Positions 31,936 through 40,713 of a stretch of DNA of 50,454 bases are shown one piece after another. This DNA is from Christensenella sp. UBA4675 (GTDB lineage: Bacteria; Bacillota; Clostridia; Christensenellales; Borkfalkiaceae). The DNA is taken from NCBI GenBank assembly GCA_002405165.1, contig DHLF01000005.1, forward strand, positions 197,851 to 248,304. Direction: 5' to 3'. Position 1 is the first letter of the stretch. Every line of letters begins with the position of its first letter. Under the pieces are notes generated by a model. It ran no database searches, had not been told where the DNA came from, and saw nothing but the letters and a program-made list of their open reading frames with translations. The position numbers and the translations under genes are program-made.

Positions 31936-33708
31936 TTATTCAACGGTAACGGATTTTGCCAAATTTCTAGGTTTATCCGCGTCCTGTCCCCTACAACGAG
32001 AAACGTAATACGCAAACAGTTGGAAAGGCACTATTTCCACTAGTGGCATTAAAGCTTCGTCTACGTCGGGTAAAATAACGGCGTCGCAATAAGAATATTT
32101 TTCGTCCTTAGTAACGACTAAAACGTTTGCGTCCCTTGCTTCTACTTCTCTCAAAGCGTTTTCCATTTTAGGAACTAATTCTTTTTGCGATTCCAAAATA
32201 ACTACTAAAACCTGCCCGTCAATTAAAGCGAGCGTACCGTGTTTTAATTCTCCGCCGGCGTAACCTTCGCTGTGAATATAAGTTATTTCTTTTAATTTTA
32301 AAGAAGCTTCTACCGCAACGGCGTAATCTAAAATTCTACCTAAAAAGAAAACCGAATGAACGTCGTAATATTTTCTAGCCAAGTCTACAATTAAATCTTG
32401 TTTGTCTAAAACGTTTTTTTTGATTTTTGCGGGAACGTACTTTAACGCGTCCATAAAATTACATTCTAATCCCCGTAACTTAGCAACTTTTTCAGCCAAA
32501 TAATAGAAAACCACTAATTGAGAATTGTAGCTTTTAGTTGCGGCAACCGCAGTTTCGATTCCCGCCTTGGTAACTATGGTATAGTCTGCGTAATGTGTGA
32601 TAGAAGAATTTGCAACGTTGGTAATAAGTAAAACGTACGCGCCCGTTTCTTTGGCGATTTTAACGCCTGCCAAAGTATCCGCGGTTTCTCCGCTTTGGGA
32701 AACGGCAATAACTAAAGTTTTATCGTCTATTAAATTTTCGTTATATCTAAATTCGCTTGCAATGTCCGTTTCACATCTAACGCGAGCGTATTTAGTGAAA
32801 AGTTGTTTACCAACTAAACCGCTGTTATACGCCGTACCGCATCCGATTATTTTAATTAAATCGGTGTTTTTTAACATATAGACTAACTTTTCGGGTAAAA
32901 TTAGGTTTTGTAAACTCTTACGAGTATTTTCAATTGCAAAAGGAATTTCGTTTATTTCCTTTAACATAAAACTTTCGTATCCGGCGGTGGACAGCTGACT
33001 TTTTTCTACGTCTACAACGGTAATTTCTCTATCTGTTTTTATACCTTTATCGTTATAAACTATTGCTTCGTCCCTTTTTACTTCCGCAAATTCACCGTCT
33101 TGAAGATATATAATTTTGTTAGTGTAATCGGCAAGAGCGGGAATATCGCTTGCAACAAATCCCTCTTTATCGCCAAGACCTATAATTAAAGGATTGTCTT
33201 TTTTAGCAACTATTATTTCTTCGGGATAATCTTTACAAATTATCGCAAGAGCATAAGAACCGCACAAACGTTTTAAAGTCTTTTTTACCGCGGACAAAAA
33301 ATCGCCTTGATAATATTTTTCAAGTAGGTGAACTATAACTTCCGTATCCGTTTCAGAAGAAAACTTTACCCCGTCGTTTACGAGTTCTATTTTTAAATCC
33401 AGATAATTTTCAATAATACCGTTATGAACTACGGCGAAATTTTTAGTGTAATGCGGGTGAGAATTTTCATCCGAAGGTTTTCCGTGGGTAGACCATCTGG
33501 TATGCCCTATTCCTATATTTCCTAAAATATTTTCACTGTCTTTTTCAATAGATGCAACTCTACCTTTTCTTTTAACTACATTAAACGAACCATCGCACAA
33601 AGAAGCCATACCTACGGAATCGTACCCGCGGTATTCAAGTCTTCTTAGTCCGTTCATTAAAACTTTATTACATTGTCTTTCTCCAATGTAACCGACTATG
33701 CCACACAT
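31936..33708 (-). CDS. glmS: Glutamine--fructose-6-phosphate aminotransferase
   Basis: Makes glucosamine-6-phosphate, the first step to UDP-GlcNAc for the wall. The class II glutamine amidotransferase domain starts with catalytic C2 (MCGIVGYIG), with HTRWSTHGKPSDENSHPH near residue 71. Two SIS isomerase domains follow (CGTAYNSGLVGKQLF, SQSGETADTLAGVKIAKE, EITYIHSEGYAGGELKHGTLALID). The C-terminal KPRNLAKSVTVE is conserved. Length 590 is usual. The 132-bp upstream region does not contain a recognisable glmS ribozyme, so feedback control must be different or absent. Confidence 0.97.
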   Translation of the reverse strand: MCGIVGYIGERQCNKVLMNGLRRLEYRGYDSVGMASLCDGSFNVVKRKGRVASIEKDSENILGNIGIGHTRWSTHGKPSDENSHPHYTKNFAVVHNGIIENYLDLKIELVNDGVKFSSETDTEVIVHLLEKYYQGDFLSAVKKTLKRLCGSYALAIICKDYPEEIIVAKKDNPLIIGLGDKEGFVASDIPALADYTNKIIYLQDGEFAEVKRDEAIVYNDKGIKTDREITVVDVEKSQLSTAGYESFMLKEINEIPFAIENTRKSLQNLILPEKLVYMLKNTDLIKIIGCGTAYNSGLVGKQLFTKYARVRCETDIASEFRYNENLIDDKTLVIAVSQSGETADTLAGVKIAKETGAYVLLITNVANSSITHYADYTIVTKAGIETAVAATKSYNSQLVVFYYLAEKVAKLRGLECNFMDALKYVPAKIKKNVLDKQDLIVDLARKYYDVHSVFFLGRILDYAVAVEASLKLKEITYIHSEGYAGGELKHGTLALIDGQVLVVILESQKELVPKMENALREVEARDANVLVVTKDEKYSYCDAVILPDVDEALMPLVEIVPFQLFAYYVSRCRGQDADKPRNLAKSVTVE

Positions 33709-33800
33709 TTTATTTCCCTCTCTTCATTTTATTATATTATAAAAGAAATAAAATGTCAATACATGCAAAAAATATGCGTTTTTGCAAAAATTTTCAACAA

Positions 33801-33829
33801 AAAAGGTAAGCTTATAAAACTCACCTTTA
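33801..33829 (-). terminator. Terminator after spoIVA
   Basis: Minus strand: AAAGGTGAG with CTTACCTTT (one G-T pair), AT loop, then T6. It starts about 12 bp after the spoIVA stop. Confidence 0.75.
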
Positions 33830-33840
33830 TTATATACTTT

Positions 33841-35319
33841 TTACAATAAAATACAGATAACTCCGCCTTTCCCTTCGTTTACGATACGACTTACCGTTTT
33901 TTTCATTTTTCCACGAGCTTCGATAGGCATTGCATTAAGTTTTGCCGAAACGCTGTCCTTAACGAAATCGCTCATTTTTTTACCGAAAACGTTTATATTG
34001 CAAAGGTTTTCAGGCGATTTTAGATATTCGTCTTTTAAATAATTAACGTAATTTTCGCACTGTTCTTTATTCCCCGAAAGCGGTGTAACGGAAGCGTCTA
34101 AATCTATTTTCATAACGTGGTAGCTAGTGCTTTTAGCTTCTATTTTAACCCCGTATCTAGAACCGCGTTTAACCAAAATAGGTTCGCCTATTTCCAAGTC
34201 GGAAGAAGTAGGATTTACTATACCGTAACCTTCTTGTTCTATTTGCGGGATAGCGTCTTTAATTTTATCGTAACATTTTTTAGCTTCCGCCAAATTTTTA
34301 ACGTAATTTATTAAAGAAAATTCGTCTTTTATGTCTTGCCCGCTTTCTTCGCTTAAAACAGAATAAAAAAGTTCGGGCTTAACGTCTATTTTAACGTTGA
34401 CTTCGCCTTCTCCCAAATTACAATCTACGCTTTCGGGCGGGATAACGTTTTCTACGGACGAAAACGCCGTTTGAAAACAAGCTCCGTCTTTCATTTTACA
34501 AGCTTTTTCTCCCGATTCTCTTAAAGCTTTAATTAAATCTTGAATAATTTTACTCTCGTAAGGCAAAGCGTTTAACCAAGTAGGAATTTTAACGTTGCAA
34601 ACTTTTAACGGAAATTCTAGTAAAACTTTTTCGAGTAACGAATTAAAATCGCTTTCCGTAGCGTCCTGACAAGACATCGCGACTACCGTTACTCCGTACT
34701 TTTTACATAAAGAATTTTTTAGTTTTTGCGCCTTTTCTCCCTGTGGTTCGTTAGAGTTTAAAACCACGATAAACGGCTTATTGATGGCTTTTAACTCCCC
34801 TATTACCTTTTCTTCGCTAGGAACGTAGTTAGACCTGTCTATGTCGGTAAAACTACCGTCGCATGTAACTACTATGCCTATTGTAGAATGTTCTTTTATT
34901 ACCTTTTCTGTGCCAAGCTCCCCTGCCTTGTCGAACGGCATAGGTTTACTTTGCCAAGGCGTTTTAACCATTCTGGGTTTTCCGTCTTCGCTTATTCCTT
35001 GCGCGCCGTCTACCATAAAGCCAACGCAATCTATCATTCTTACCCTTGCGCTAGCCCCCGCCCCAAGCGTTATGCTTACCGCTTCCCCAGGAATAAATTT
35101 AGGTTCGGTCGTCATAACCGTTCTACCTTGCGCGGACTGCGGTAACTCGTCTACCGCTATTTGCTTTTTATTCTTCCCCGAAATGTTGGGAAGCACGTTT
35201 TTTTCCATAAATTTTGATATAAAAGTGGACTTCCCCGTCCGAACCGGACCTACTACGCCTATATAAATATCTCCGCCCGTTCTCTCGGCAATATCCCTGT
35301 AAATATCGTAACGCTCCAT
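33841..35319 (-). CDS. spoIVA: Stage IV sporulation protein A (spore coat basement ATPase)
   Basis: ATPase that polymerises on the forespore surface as the base of the spore coat. The start region is MERYDIYRDIAERTGGDIYIGVVGPVRTGKSTFI with Walker A at about 22-31. DELPQSAQGRTVMTTEPKF, HSTIGIVVTCDGSFTDI and the characteristic C-terminus RIVNEGKGGVICILL follow. An in-frame TTG at 35346 is possible, but the ATG at 35319 has GGGAGG upstream and the family N-terminus, giving 492 residues as in Bacillus. A SigE-type promoter precedes it. Confidence 0.96.
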   Translation of the reverse strand: MERYDIYRDIAERTGGDIYIGVVGPVRTGKSTFISKFMEKNVLPNISGKNKKQIAVDELPQSAQGRTVMTTEPKFIPGEAVSITLGAGASARVRMIDCVGFMVDGAQGISEDGKPRMVKTPWQSKPMPFDKAGELGTEKVIKEHSTIGIVVTCDGSFTDIDRSNYVPSEEKVIGELKAINKPFIVVLNSNEPQGEKAQKLKNSLCKKYGVTVVAMSCQDATESDFNSLLEKVLLEFPLKVCNVKIPTWLNALPYESKIIQDLIKALRESGEKACKMKDGACFQTAFSSVENVIPPESVDCNLGEGEVNVKIDVKPELFYSVLSEESGQDIKDEFSLINYVKNLAEAKKCYDKIKDAIPQIEQEGYGIVNPTSSDLEIGEPILVKRGSRYGVKIEAKSTSYHVMKIDLDASVTPLSGNKEQCENYVNYLKDEYLKSPENLCNINVFGKKMSDFVKDSVSAKLNAMPIEARGKMKKTVSRIVNEGKGGVICILL

Positions 35320-35355
35320 AAAAATAAAAACCTCCCGTAACTTCAAGCTAATTAA

Positions 35356-35385
35356 AGTATATGAAAGGTTTTTTTGAAATATGTT
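35356..35385 (-). promoter_or_regulatory. SigE-type promoter of spoIVA
   Basis: Minus strand AACATATT (-35), a 14-bp spacer after CATATT, and CATATACT (-10). This follows the SigE pattern (xATATT, 13-14 bp, CATAxAxT) and not the SigA pattern. SpoIVA is a mother-cell SigE regulon gene in spore formers, so the match has independent support. Confidence 0.65.
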
Positions 35386-35475
35386 ATTAAAAAAAGTTTT
35401 TTTGAAAAATAGTTTTTAATTAAAATATCGCTTTTTAAAAAGGGGTTAAATAAAATTTTTAACGCTAAAAACACT

Positions 35476-36225
35476 TTATTTATTCTTTTGTTTTTTTAAT
35501 TTAGATTTAAACTTCATATTTTTAATCATTTGTAACCAATTTGTAGGGTGTTCCTCGCCCTTTATAAGCCTTACTATATTTACTCTATGCGCCCACCAAG
35601 TGATTACTATTATTAAAAATACCATAAATTGAGTTACGTAAAACACCCAATTTAAAGTTATAGCGTTATTTACGCATTTTAAATAAAATTTATAGCAAGT
35701 TACTATTGCCGACGGCGTTGTAGCTATAAAAGAACCCATAGAGCCCATATTCGTTAGCAAAATAAAAACTATTGCCGACACGCCAAAAATTACAACCCAT
35801 AAAGGTTGAGCAACCAAAAAAACGCCTATCGTGGTAGAAATACCCTTTCCGCCCTTAAATTTTAGCCAAAACGGGAAAACGTGTCCGCAAACCGCACCTA
35901 ACCCCGCTAAGGCAAGCGCAGTATCTTGCAAACATAAACCGTTAGAAGAATAATATACGTTTTTAAATATAAGTTTTGCCGTTAAACACGGAACAACTCC
36001 TTTCATAATATCTAAAAAAAGTATTAAAACGCCTACTTTCATTCCGTAAGCTCTACTCATATTTAGCATACCGGGGTTACCGCTCCCGATAGAACGGATA
36101 TCCTTTTCTCCGTGATTTTTTACTCTACTTATAATAATAGCAAAGTTTATGCAACCTATAAGGTAAGAACAAACGGCGATAACTACAAAATAATACCAAC
36201 CGTTAGAAATACTCATGGTTTTCAT
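35476..36225 (-). CDS. plsY: Glycerol-3-phosphate acyltransferase PlsY
   Basis: Integral membrane enzyme transferring acyl from acyl-phosphate to glycerol-3-phosphate, the first step of phospholipid synthesis. Motifs: GCINFAIIISR near residue 24, DIRSIGSGNPGMLNMSR near 41-56 (catalytic Ser/Arg), and KFKGGKGISTTIGVFL near 122. Several hydrophobic helices are present. The basic C-terminal tail makes it about 40 residues longer than the Bacillus protein. Its start overlaps the der stop by 4 bp. gpsA, the usual neighbour supplying substrate, is not in this window. Confidence 0.94.
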   Translation of the reverse strand: MKTMSISNGWYYFVVIAVCSYLIGCINFAIIISRVKNHGEKDIRSIGSGNPGMLNMSRAYGMKVGVLILFLDIMKGVVPCLTAKLIFKNVYYSSNGLCLQDTALALAGLGAVCGHVFPFWLKFKGGKGISTTIGVFLVAQPLWVVIFGVSAIVFILLTNMGSMGSFIATTPSAIVTCYKFYLKCVNNAITLNWVFYVTQFMVFLIIVITWWAHRVNIVRLIKGEEHPTNWLQMIKNMKFKSKLKKQKNK

Positions 36226-37541
36226 TCTTCGTTCTCCTTCTTTTCTTTTACGATTAGTCTTATAGGAGTTCCCGAAAAATCGGTAGAATTTCTTATAACG
36301 TTTTCTAAAAATCTTTTATATGAAAAATGCATAAGTTCCGCGTTGTTTACGAAAATAATAAACGTCGGCGGAGCTACTCCGTCTTGCGTAGCATAATAAA
36401 TTTTTAATCTTCTGCCGTGTTTTGTAGGCGGGTCGGTCGTGCGAATAGCGTCGCCTAAAATATCGTTTAAAAGTCCCGTAGAAATTCTTTTTTGGCTGTT
36501 TTCGTAAACGCTTCTTACTAAGGATAAAACTTTTTCTACCCTTTGTCCGCTTTTAGCCGATATATAGACCGACTTATAGTAATCCATAAACGCTAAATCG
36601 CACTTTAATTTTTCTTCAAACTTGTTTATTGTATACGTATCTTTATCGACTAAATCCCATTTATTCATACAAATAACGCTGGGTTTACCTTGTTCGTGAA
36701 CAAATCCGCATATCTTTACGTCTTGTTCGGTTAAACCTTCTACAGAATCTATTACGATAAGCACTACGTCAGCTTTTCTTATGGAATTAAATGCCCTTAC
36801 TACGCTATAATATTCTACGTCTTCGTAAACGGCTCTTTTCCTTCTTATTCCCGCAGTGTCTATTAAAACGTATTTTTGTCCGTTTACGCTGAAAGGCGTA
36901 TCTATGGAATCTCTCGTAGTTCCCGCAATAGAAGAAACAATAGTTCTATCGTATCCGAGCAACTTATTGACTAAACTGGATTTACCCGCATTAGGTTTCC
37001 CGACGACCGCTATACGCAAAACACCTTCTTCTTGTTCGTCTTCTATTTTATCGAAGTAAGAACATACCTTATCAAGCAAATCTCCCATTCCTTTTCCTTG
37101 TTCGCTTGAAATTCCGTAAGGTTCGCCAAGTCCTAATTCATAAAATTCCGACAAAAGAATAGGGTCGTAATTATCCATTTTGTTTACTGCTAAAACTATG
37201 GGTTTTTTTGACCTACGCAGTTTTTCCGCAACGTCCCTATCGGCTTGAGTTAAACCCGTGCGCGCGTCGCAAAAAAATATTATAACGTCGGCGGTTTCTA
37301 TCGCTATTTCGGCTTGCTCTTTTATATGTCGCCACATTTCGTCGTTGCTTTTAAGTTCTATTCCGCCCGTATCTATTAGGGTAAAATTATAACCGCACCA
37401 CTCGGCGTCGGCGTAAATTCTATCCCTAGTAACACCCGGCTTATCCTTTACGATAGCTTTTCTATCTCCGCTTATTTTATTGAAAAACGTCGATTTCCCG
37501 ACGTTGGGTCTGCCGACTATGGCAACCAACGGTTTACTCAT
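36222..37541 (-). CDS. der: Ribosome biogenesis GTPase Der (EngA)
   Basis: Double-GTPase protein acting in 50S subunit assembly. The first G domain has VGRPNVGKSTFFNKI (residue 8), DTGGIE and NKMD. The second has VVGKPNAGKSSLVNKLLG near 181, DTAGIRRK and NKWD. A KH-like C-terminal domain follows (about 350-439). Length 439 is normal. It is upstream of plsY and spoIVA, as in Bacillus, where der also lies close to spoIVA. Confidence 0.97.
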   Translation of the reverse strand: MSKPLVAIVGRPNVGKSTFFNKISGDRKAIVKDKPGVTRDRIYADAEWCGYNFTLIDTGGIELKSNDEMWRHIKEQAEIAIETADVIIFFCDARTGLTQADRDVAEKLRRSKKPIVLAVNKMDNYDPILLSEFYELGLGEPYGISSEQGKGMGDLLDKVCSYFDKIEDEQEEGVLRIAVVGKPNAGKSSLVNKLLGYDRTIVSSIAGTTRDSIDTPFSVNGQKYVLIDTAGIRRKRAVYEDVEYYSVVRAFNSIRKADVVLIVIDSVEGLTEQDVKICGFVHEQGKPSVICMNKWDLVDKDTYTINKFEEKLKCDLAFMDYYKSVYISAKSGQRVEKVLSLVRSVYENSQKRISTGLLNDILGDAIRTTDPPTKHGRRLKIYYATQDGVAPPTFIIFVNNAELMHFSYKRFLENVIRNSTDFSGTPIRLIVKEKKENEE

Positions 37542-37700
37542 ATTTCTCCTTGCGAGTTTTTCTCGTAATCTTGTACTTTTCTATCCTTTATTATATATTA
37601 TAGACAATAATTTGTAAAGAAAAAAAATAAATTAAAAATTATACGATTAAATTAGCCGAATGAAATTGTTTAAACTTCATTCGGCGTATATAATTTACGT

Positions 37701-38858
37701 TTAGCGTTTGTTGAGTTCCGTAGCGAGTTCGTCTAACTGCTTTAAGTTTTCTTGACTTAAAGACGATAAAATTTTAACTACGGGTTCTACGAATTCGATA
37801 TTTTTAGATTTCGAAAATTTTTCTTTGATAATTCTTGCAACGGTCGGTGCCCAACTGCCGTTTTCGATTATACCTATTTTTCTGTTTTGATAATTTCTTT
37901 CGGTTAAAGCTTCTAAAAACGTATTCATAAAGGGGAATACGTCGCCGTTATAAGTCGTAGAAGCCAAAACAATTTTTCCGTATTTAAACGCGTCTTCCAC
38001 ACATTCAGCCATATCGCTTCTAGCTAAATCCGCTACGACTACCTTAGAACAACCTTTCTCTTTTAATTTTTCTTTAAGCTCTTCTACTGCTTTTTTAGTG
38101 TTTCCGTAAACGGAAGTGTAAGCTATAAACACTCCTTCCGCTTCTACCCCGTAGGAAGACCAAGTATCGTATAAGCCTATATAATAGCTTAAATTATCTT
38201 GCAAAACAGGGCCGTGTAAAGGTAATATCTTTTCTAATTTAGCTCCCGAAAGTTTTTTTAATAAACTTTGTACTTGTACTCCGTATTTTCCGACTATTCC
38301 GAAATAATATCTTCTAGCTTCGCAAGCCCAATCTTCTTCTACGTCTAACGCCCCGAATTTCCCAAACGCGTCAGCCGAAAACAACAGTTTTTGCTCTTCG
38401 CAATACGTAACCATAACTTCGGGCCAGTGAACCATAGGCGCGAATATAAATTTTAAGCTATTTTTGCCAAGACTTAAAATTTCTCCGTCTAAAACTAGTT
38501 TTTTGTTCTTTATTTCTCTATGGAAAAAATTATCGAACATCCCAAAAGTTTTTGCGTTTCCGATTACAGTAACTTCGGGGAAAATATCCAAAAATTCAAC
38601 TAAATTTGCGCTATGGTCGGGTTCCATATGAGAAATTATTAAATAATCGGGTTTTTTACCGTTTAAAACTTCTTTAACGTTTTTTATCCACTGCTCGCAA
38701 AAATTTTTATCCACCGTATCGAAAACGGCAATTTTTTCGTCTAACAAAACGTAAGAATTATATGCCATTCCGTTCGGAACTATATATTGCCCTTCGAATA
38801 AATCTATTTCGTGGTCGTTTACTCCGACGTAGTAAACGTCGTTTGTGATTTTCTCCAT
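37701..38858 (-). CDS. Flavodiiron protein (FprA-type O2/NO reductase)
   Basis: Cytosolic protein that reduces O2 to water and/or NO to N2O in anaerobes. The N-terminal metallo-beta-lactamase-like domain has the diiron ligands H77, E79, D81 in SHMEPDHSANL, a further His in APMVHWPEVM, Asp in SADAFGKFG and His in LPLHGPVL. The C-terminal flavodoxin domain (about 250-385) starts FIAYTSVYGNTKKAVEEL. There is no rubredoxin fusion, so an external electron donor is needed. Length 385. It fits an anaerobe facing occasional oxygen. Confidence 0.93.
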   Translation of the reverse strand: MEKITNDVYYVGVNDHEIDLFEGQYIVPNGMAYNSYVLLDEKIAVFDTVDKNFCEQWIKNVKEVLNGKKPDYLIISHMEPDHSANLVEFLDIFPEVTVIGNAKTFGMFDNFFHREIKNKKLVLDGEILSLGKNSLKFIFAPMVHWPEVMVTYCEEQKLLFSADAFGKFGALDVEEDWACEARRYYFGIVGKYGVQVQSLLKKLSGAKLEKILPLHGPVLQDNLSYYIGLYDTWSSYGVEAEGVFIAYTSVYGNTKKAVEELKEKLKEKGCSKVVVADLARSDMAECVEDAFKYGKIVLASTTYNGDVFPFMNTFLEALTERNYQNRKIGIIENGSWAPTVARIIKEKFSKSKNIEFVEPVVKILSSLSQENLKQLDELATELNKR

Positions 38859-38869
38859 TTTTTTGTTCT

Positions 38870-38904
38870 CCTTATTGATACATTGTCTTAATAAGGATAT
38901 TATA
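38870..38904 (-). promoter_or_regulatory. Promoter with overlapping inverted repeat upstream of the flavodiiron protein
   Basis: Minus-strand TATAAT (38899-38904) is followed at the expected start site by CCTTATT-N13-AATAAGG (38870-38896), a perfect 7-bp inverted repeat whose right arm includes part of the Shine-Dalgarno (AAGGAG). It could be a repressor operator or an RNA hairpin hiding the ribosome site. The regulator is unknown. Confidence 0.45.
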
Positions 38905-39030
38905 TCAGAAAAAAACTTAAAAGTAAATTATTTTTACAATTTTTTTAAAGGGAAAAAATATTACCTTATTATATATAAATCTATCTCCAAAAAAATTTTA
39001 AAAAAATTTAAAAAAAGTTGTTAAAAACGC

Positions 39031-39059
39031 TTTACAACTTTATCGTAATAAAGTATAAT
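39031..39059 (+). promoter_or_regulatory. Promoter of the amino-acid ABC transporter with an inverted repeat in the spacer
   Basis: TTTACA, 17 bp, TATAAT. The spacer carries the perfect inverted repeat ACTTTAT-CGTA-ATAAAGT (39037-39054), and related CGATAAAG and TGATAAAG words recur just after the start. A repressor bound here would block polymerase. The TrpR-like gene at the end of the operon is one candidate. Confidence 0.6.
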
Positions 39060-39113
39060 AGGCACATAAATAATTTAGCACGATAAAGTGATAAAGCAAA
39101 GGAGAGAGAAAAA

Positions 39114-39926
39114 ATGAAAAAAATAATATCTGCTATATGTCTAACGTTAGCTTTAATATGTTGTTTTTCAACTACCGCTTGCGGAAAGAAAAGCAAATCC
39201 GATTTAGAATACGTACAAAAGAAAGGAACGCTAATTGTAGGAATTACCGATTATAAACCTATGGACTACAAAGAAAACGGACAATGGGTTGGATTTGACG
39301 CTGACTTAGCAAAATTATTCGCTGAGAAAATCGGCGTAAACGTAGAATTCGTAGAAATTGAATGGAATCAAAAAACCACTGAATTATCTAGCAAAGCTAT
39401 TGACCTAGTTTGGAACGGAATGACTTTAAGCGATGAACTTAAAACCGAAATGGACTTTTCGGTTTCGTACGCAACGAATATGCAAGTAGCGGTAATAAAG
39501 AAAAGTAATTCGGAAAGTATTAACAGCGTAAACACAGTAAAATCTGCTAAAATAGCGGTAGAAGAAGGAAGCGCGGGAGATACAGTTGCAACCGGCACTT
39601 TACAAGCGTCGAAAATAAATAGAGTTACAAGTCAAGTACAATCTATATTAGAAGTTAAAGCAGGAACGAGCGAAGTTGCCATTATCGATTACACTATGGC
39701 TTACAGCATAATAGGAAAAGGAAGCTATGAAGATTTAATGATAGTAAACACTAACGCGGTATCTTTTAATCAAGAATTATTCGGAGTAGGGGCTAGAAAG
39801 AAAAGTAATTTAGTTTCTAAATTAAACGAATTCTTTAAAGAAAAATATCAAGACGGAACTTTGGCAAGACTTGCGGAACAATACGTTTCGGTTGCGTTAA
39901 ACGACCAAGCTTTGGGAAATCTTTAA
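39114..39926 (+). CDS. Amino-acid ABC transporter substrate-binding lipoprotein
   Basis: Family 3 solute-binding protein for polar amino acids, anchored outside the membrane. The signal peptide ends in the lipobox TTAC, lipidating C23. The mature part has GTLIVGITDYKPMDYKENGQWVGFDADLAKLFAEKIG, IEWNQKTTELSSKAIDLVWNGMTL and VAIIDYTMAYSII. Length 270. AAAGGAGAGAG precedes the ATG. It is the first gene of the transporter operon and is separated from the permease by an attenuating hairpin. Substrate specificity is not resolved. Confidence 0.93.
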   Translation: MKKIISAICLTLALICCFSTTACGKKSKSDLEYVQKKGTLIVGITDYKPMDYKENGQWVGFDADLAKLFAEKIGVNVEFVEIEWNQKTTELSSKAIDLVWNGMTLSDELKTEMDFSVSYATNMQVAVIKKSNSESINSVNTVKSAKIAVEEGSAGDTVATGTLQASKINRVTSQVQSILEVKAGTSEVAIIDYTMAYSIIGKGSYEDLMIVNTNAVSFNQELFGVGARKKSNLVSKLNEFFKEKYQDGTLARLAEQYVSVALNDQALGNL

Positions 39927-39971
39927 AATTTAGTTTAAAATACAAAAGTTTAATTTAATTTACAAATTAGT

Positions 39972-40003
39972 CGGGTTAAATTTATCGTTTTAAATTTAAC
40001 TCG
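39972..40003 (+). promoter_or_regulatory. Intercistronic hairpin between binding-protein and permease genes
   Basis: CGGGTTAAATTTA and TAAATTTAACTCG form a long stem with a short loop and no T run. Such hairpins stabilise the upstream mRNA and lower downstream expression, fitting the excess of binding protein over membrane subunits needed by ABC importers. Confidence 0.55.
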
Positions 40004-40024
40004 ATTAACTGCGATAAGGAATAT

Positions 40025-40711
40025 ATGAAAGCATTATTAGACGTAACAAAACAGTTGTTGCAAGCATCTGAAACGACTTTATTGTTATTTTTTCTCACAA
40101 TTATAATAGCATTGCCATTAGGGTTACTCATTTCGTTTTGCACGACTTCGAAATTTGCCCCTTTGCGAATCTTTTTTAAAGTAATAGTTTGGATATTAAG
40201 GGGAACGCCTTTAATGTTGCAGATTTTTATTATATACTACGTTCCCGGACTACTTTTCGACTTTGTATGGCCTACTATGAATACGGGTTGGGCTTGGTTT
40301 GACAAAACCATTTCCACAAGATTTTTGGCGGCGTTAGTTGCGTTCTCAATAAATTATTCGGCATATTTTTCCGAAATATTCAGGGGCGGTATTCAATCTA
40401 TTAGTAAGGGTCAGTACGAAGCTTGTCAAGTTTTAGGACTAACAAAAACGCAAGCGTTTTTTAAAGTTATTTTAATGCAAGTCGTAAAGCGTATAGTTCC
40501 GCCTATGAGTAACGAAATAATTACCCTAACCAAAGACACGTCGCTTGCGAACGTAATAGGGGTTGTAGAAGTAATTTTCGTAGCTAAAAAATTATTGAGA
40601 GAATATATTTGGGCGATATTTTATTCGGGATTGTTCTATTTGATTTTAAACGGACTTTTAACGCTACTATTTAACTACGTTGAGAAAAAACTCTCTTACT
40701 ATAAGGTGTGA
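40025..40711 (+). CDS. Amino-acid ABC transporter permease (HisM-type)
   Basis: Membrane subunit of the polar amino-acid importer. It has several hydrophobic helices, the early LLQASETTLLLFFLTIIIALPLGLLI segment, RGTPLMLQIFIIYYVPG near residue 60, and the coupling loop EIFRGGIQSISKGQYEACQVLGLTKTQAFFKVILMQ near 117-153 that contacts the ATPase. Length 228. Its TGA stop lies 2 bp before the ATPase start. Confidence 0.94.
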   Translation: MKALLDVTKQLLQASETTLLLFFLTIIIALPLGLLISFCTTSKFAPLRIFFKVIVWILRGTPLMLQIFIIYYVPGLLFDFVWPTMNTGWAWFDKTISTRFLAALVAFSINYSAYFSEIFRGGIQSISKGQYEACQVLGLTKTQAFFKVILMQVVKRIVPPMSNEIITLTKDTSLANVIGVVEVIFVAKKLLREYIWAIFYSGLFYLILNGLLTLLFNYVEKKLSYYKV

Positions 40712-40713
40712 TT

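Noticed and set aside
33709..33840. Possible glmS ribozyme upstream of glmS
   Set aside because: The 132 bp between spoIVA and glmS contain only AT-rich sequence and the spoIVA terminator; the conserved ribozyme core is not there.
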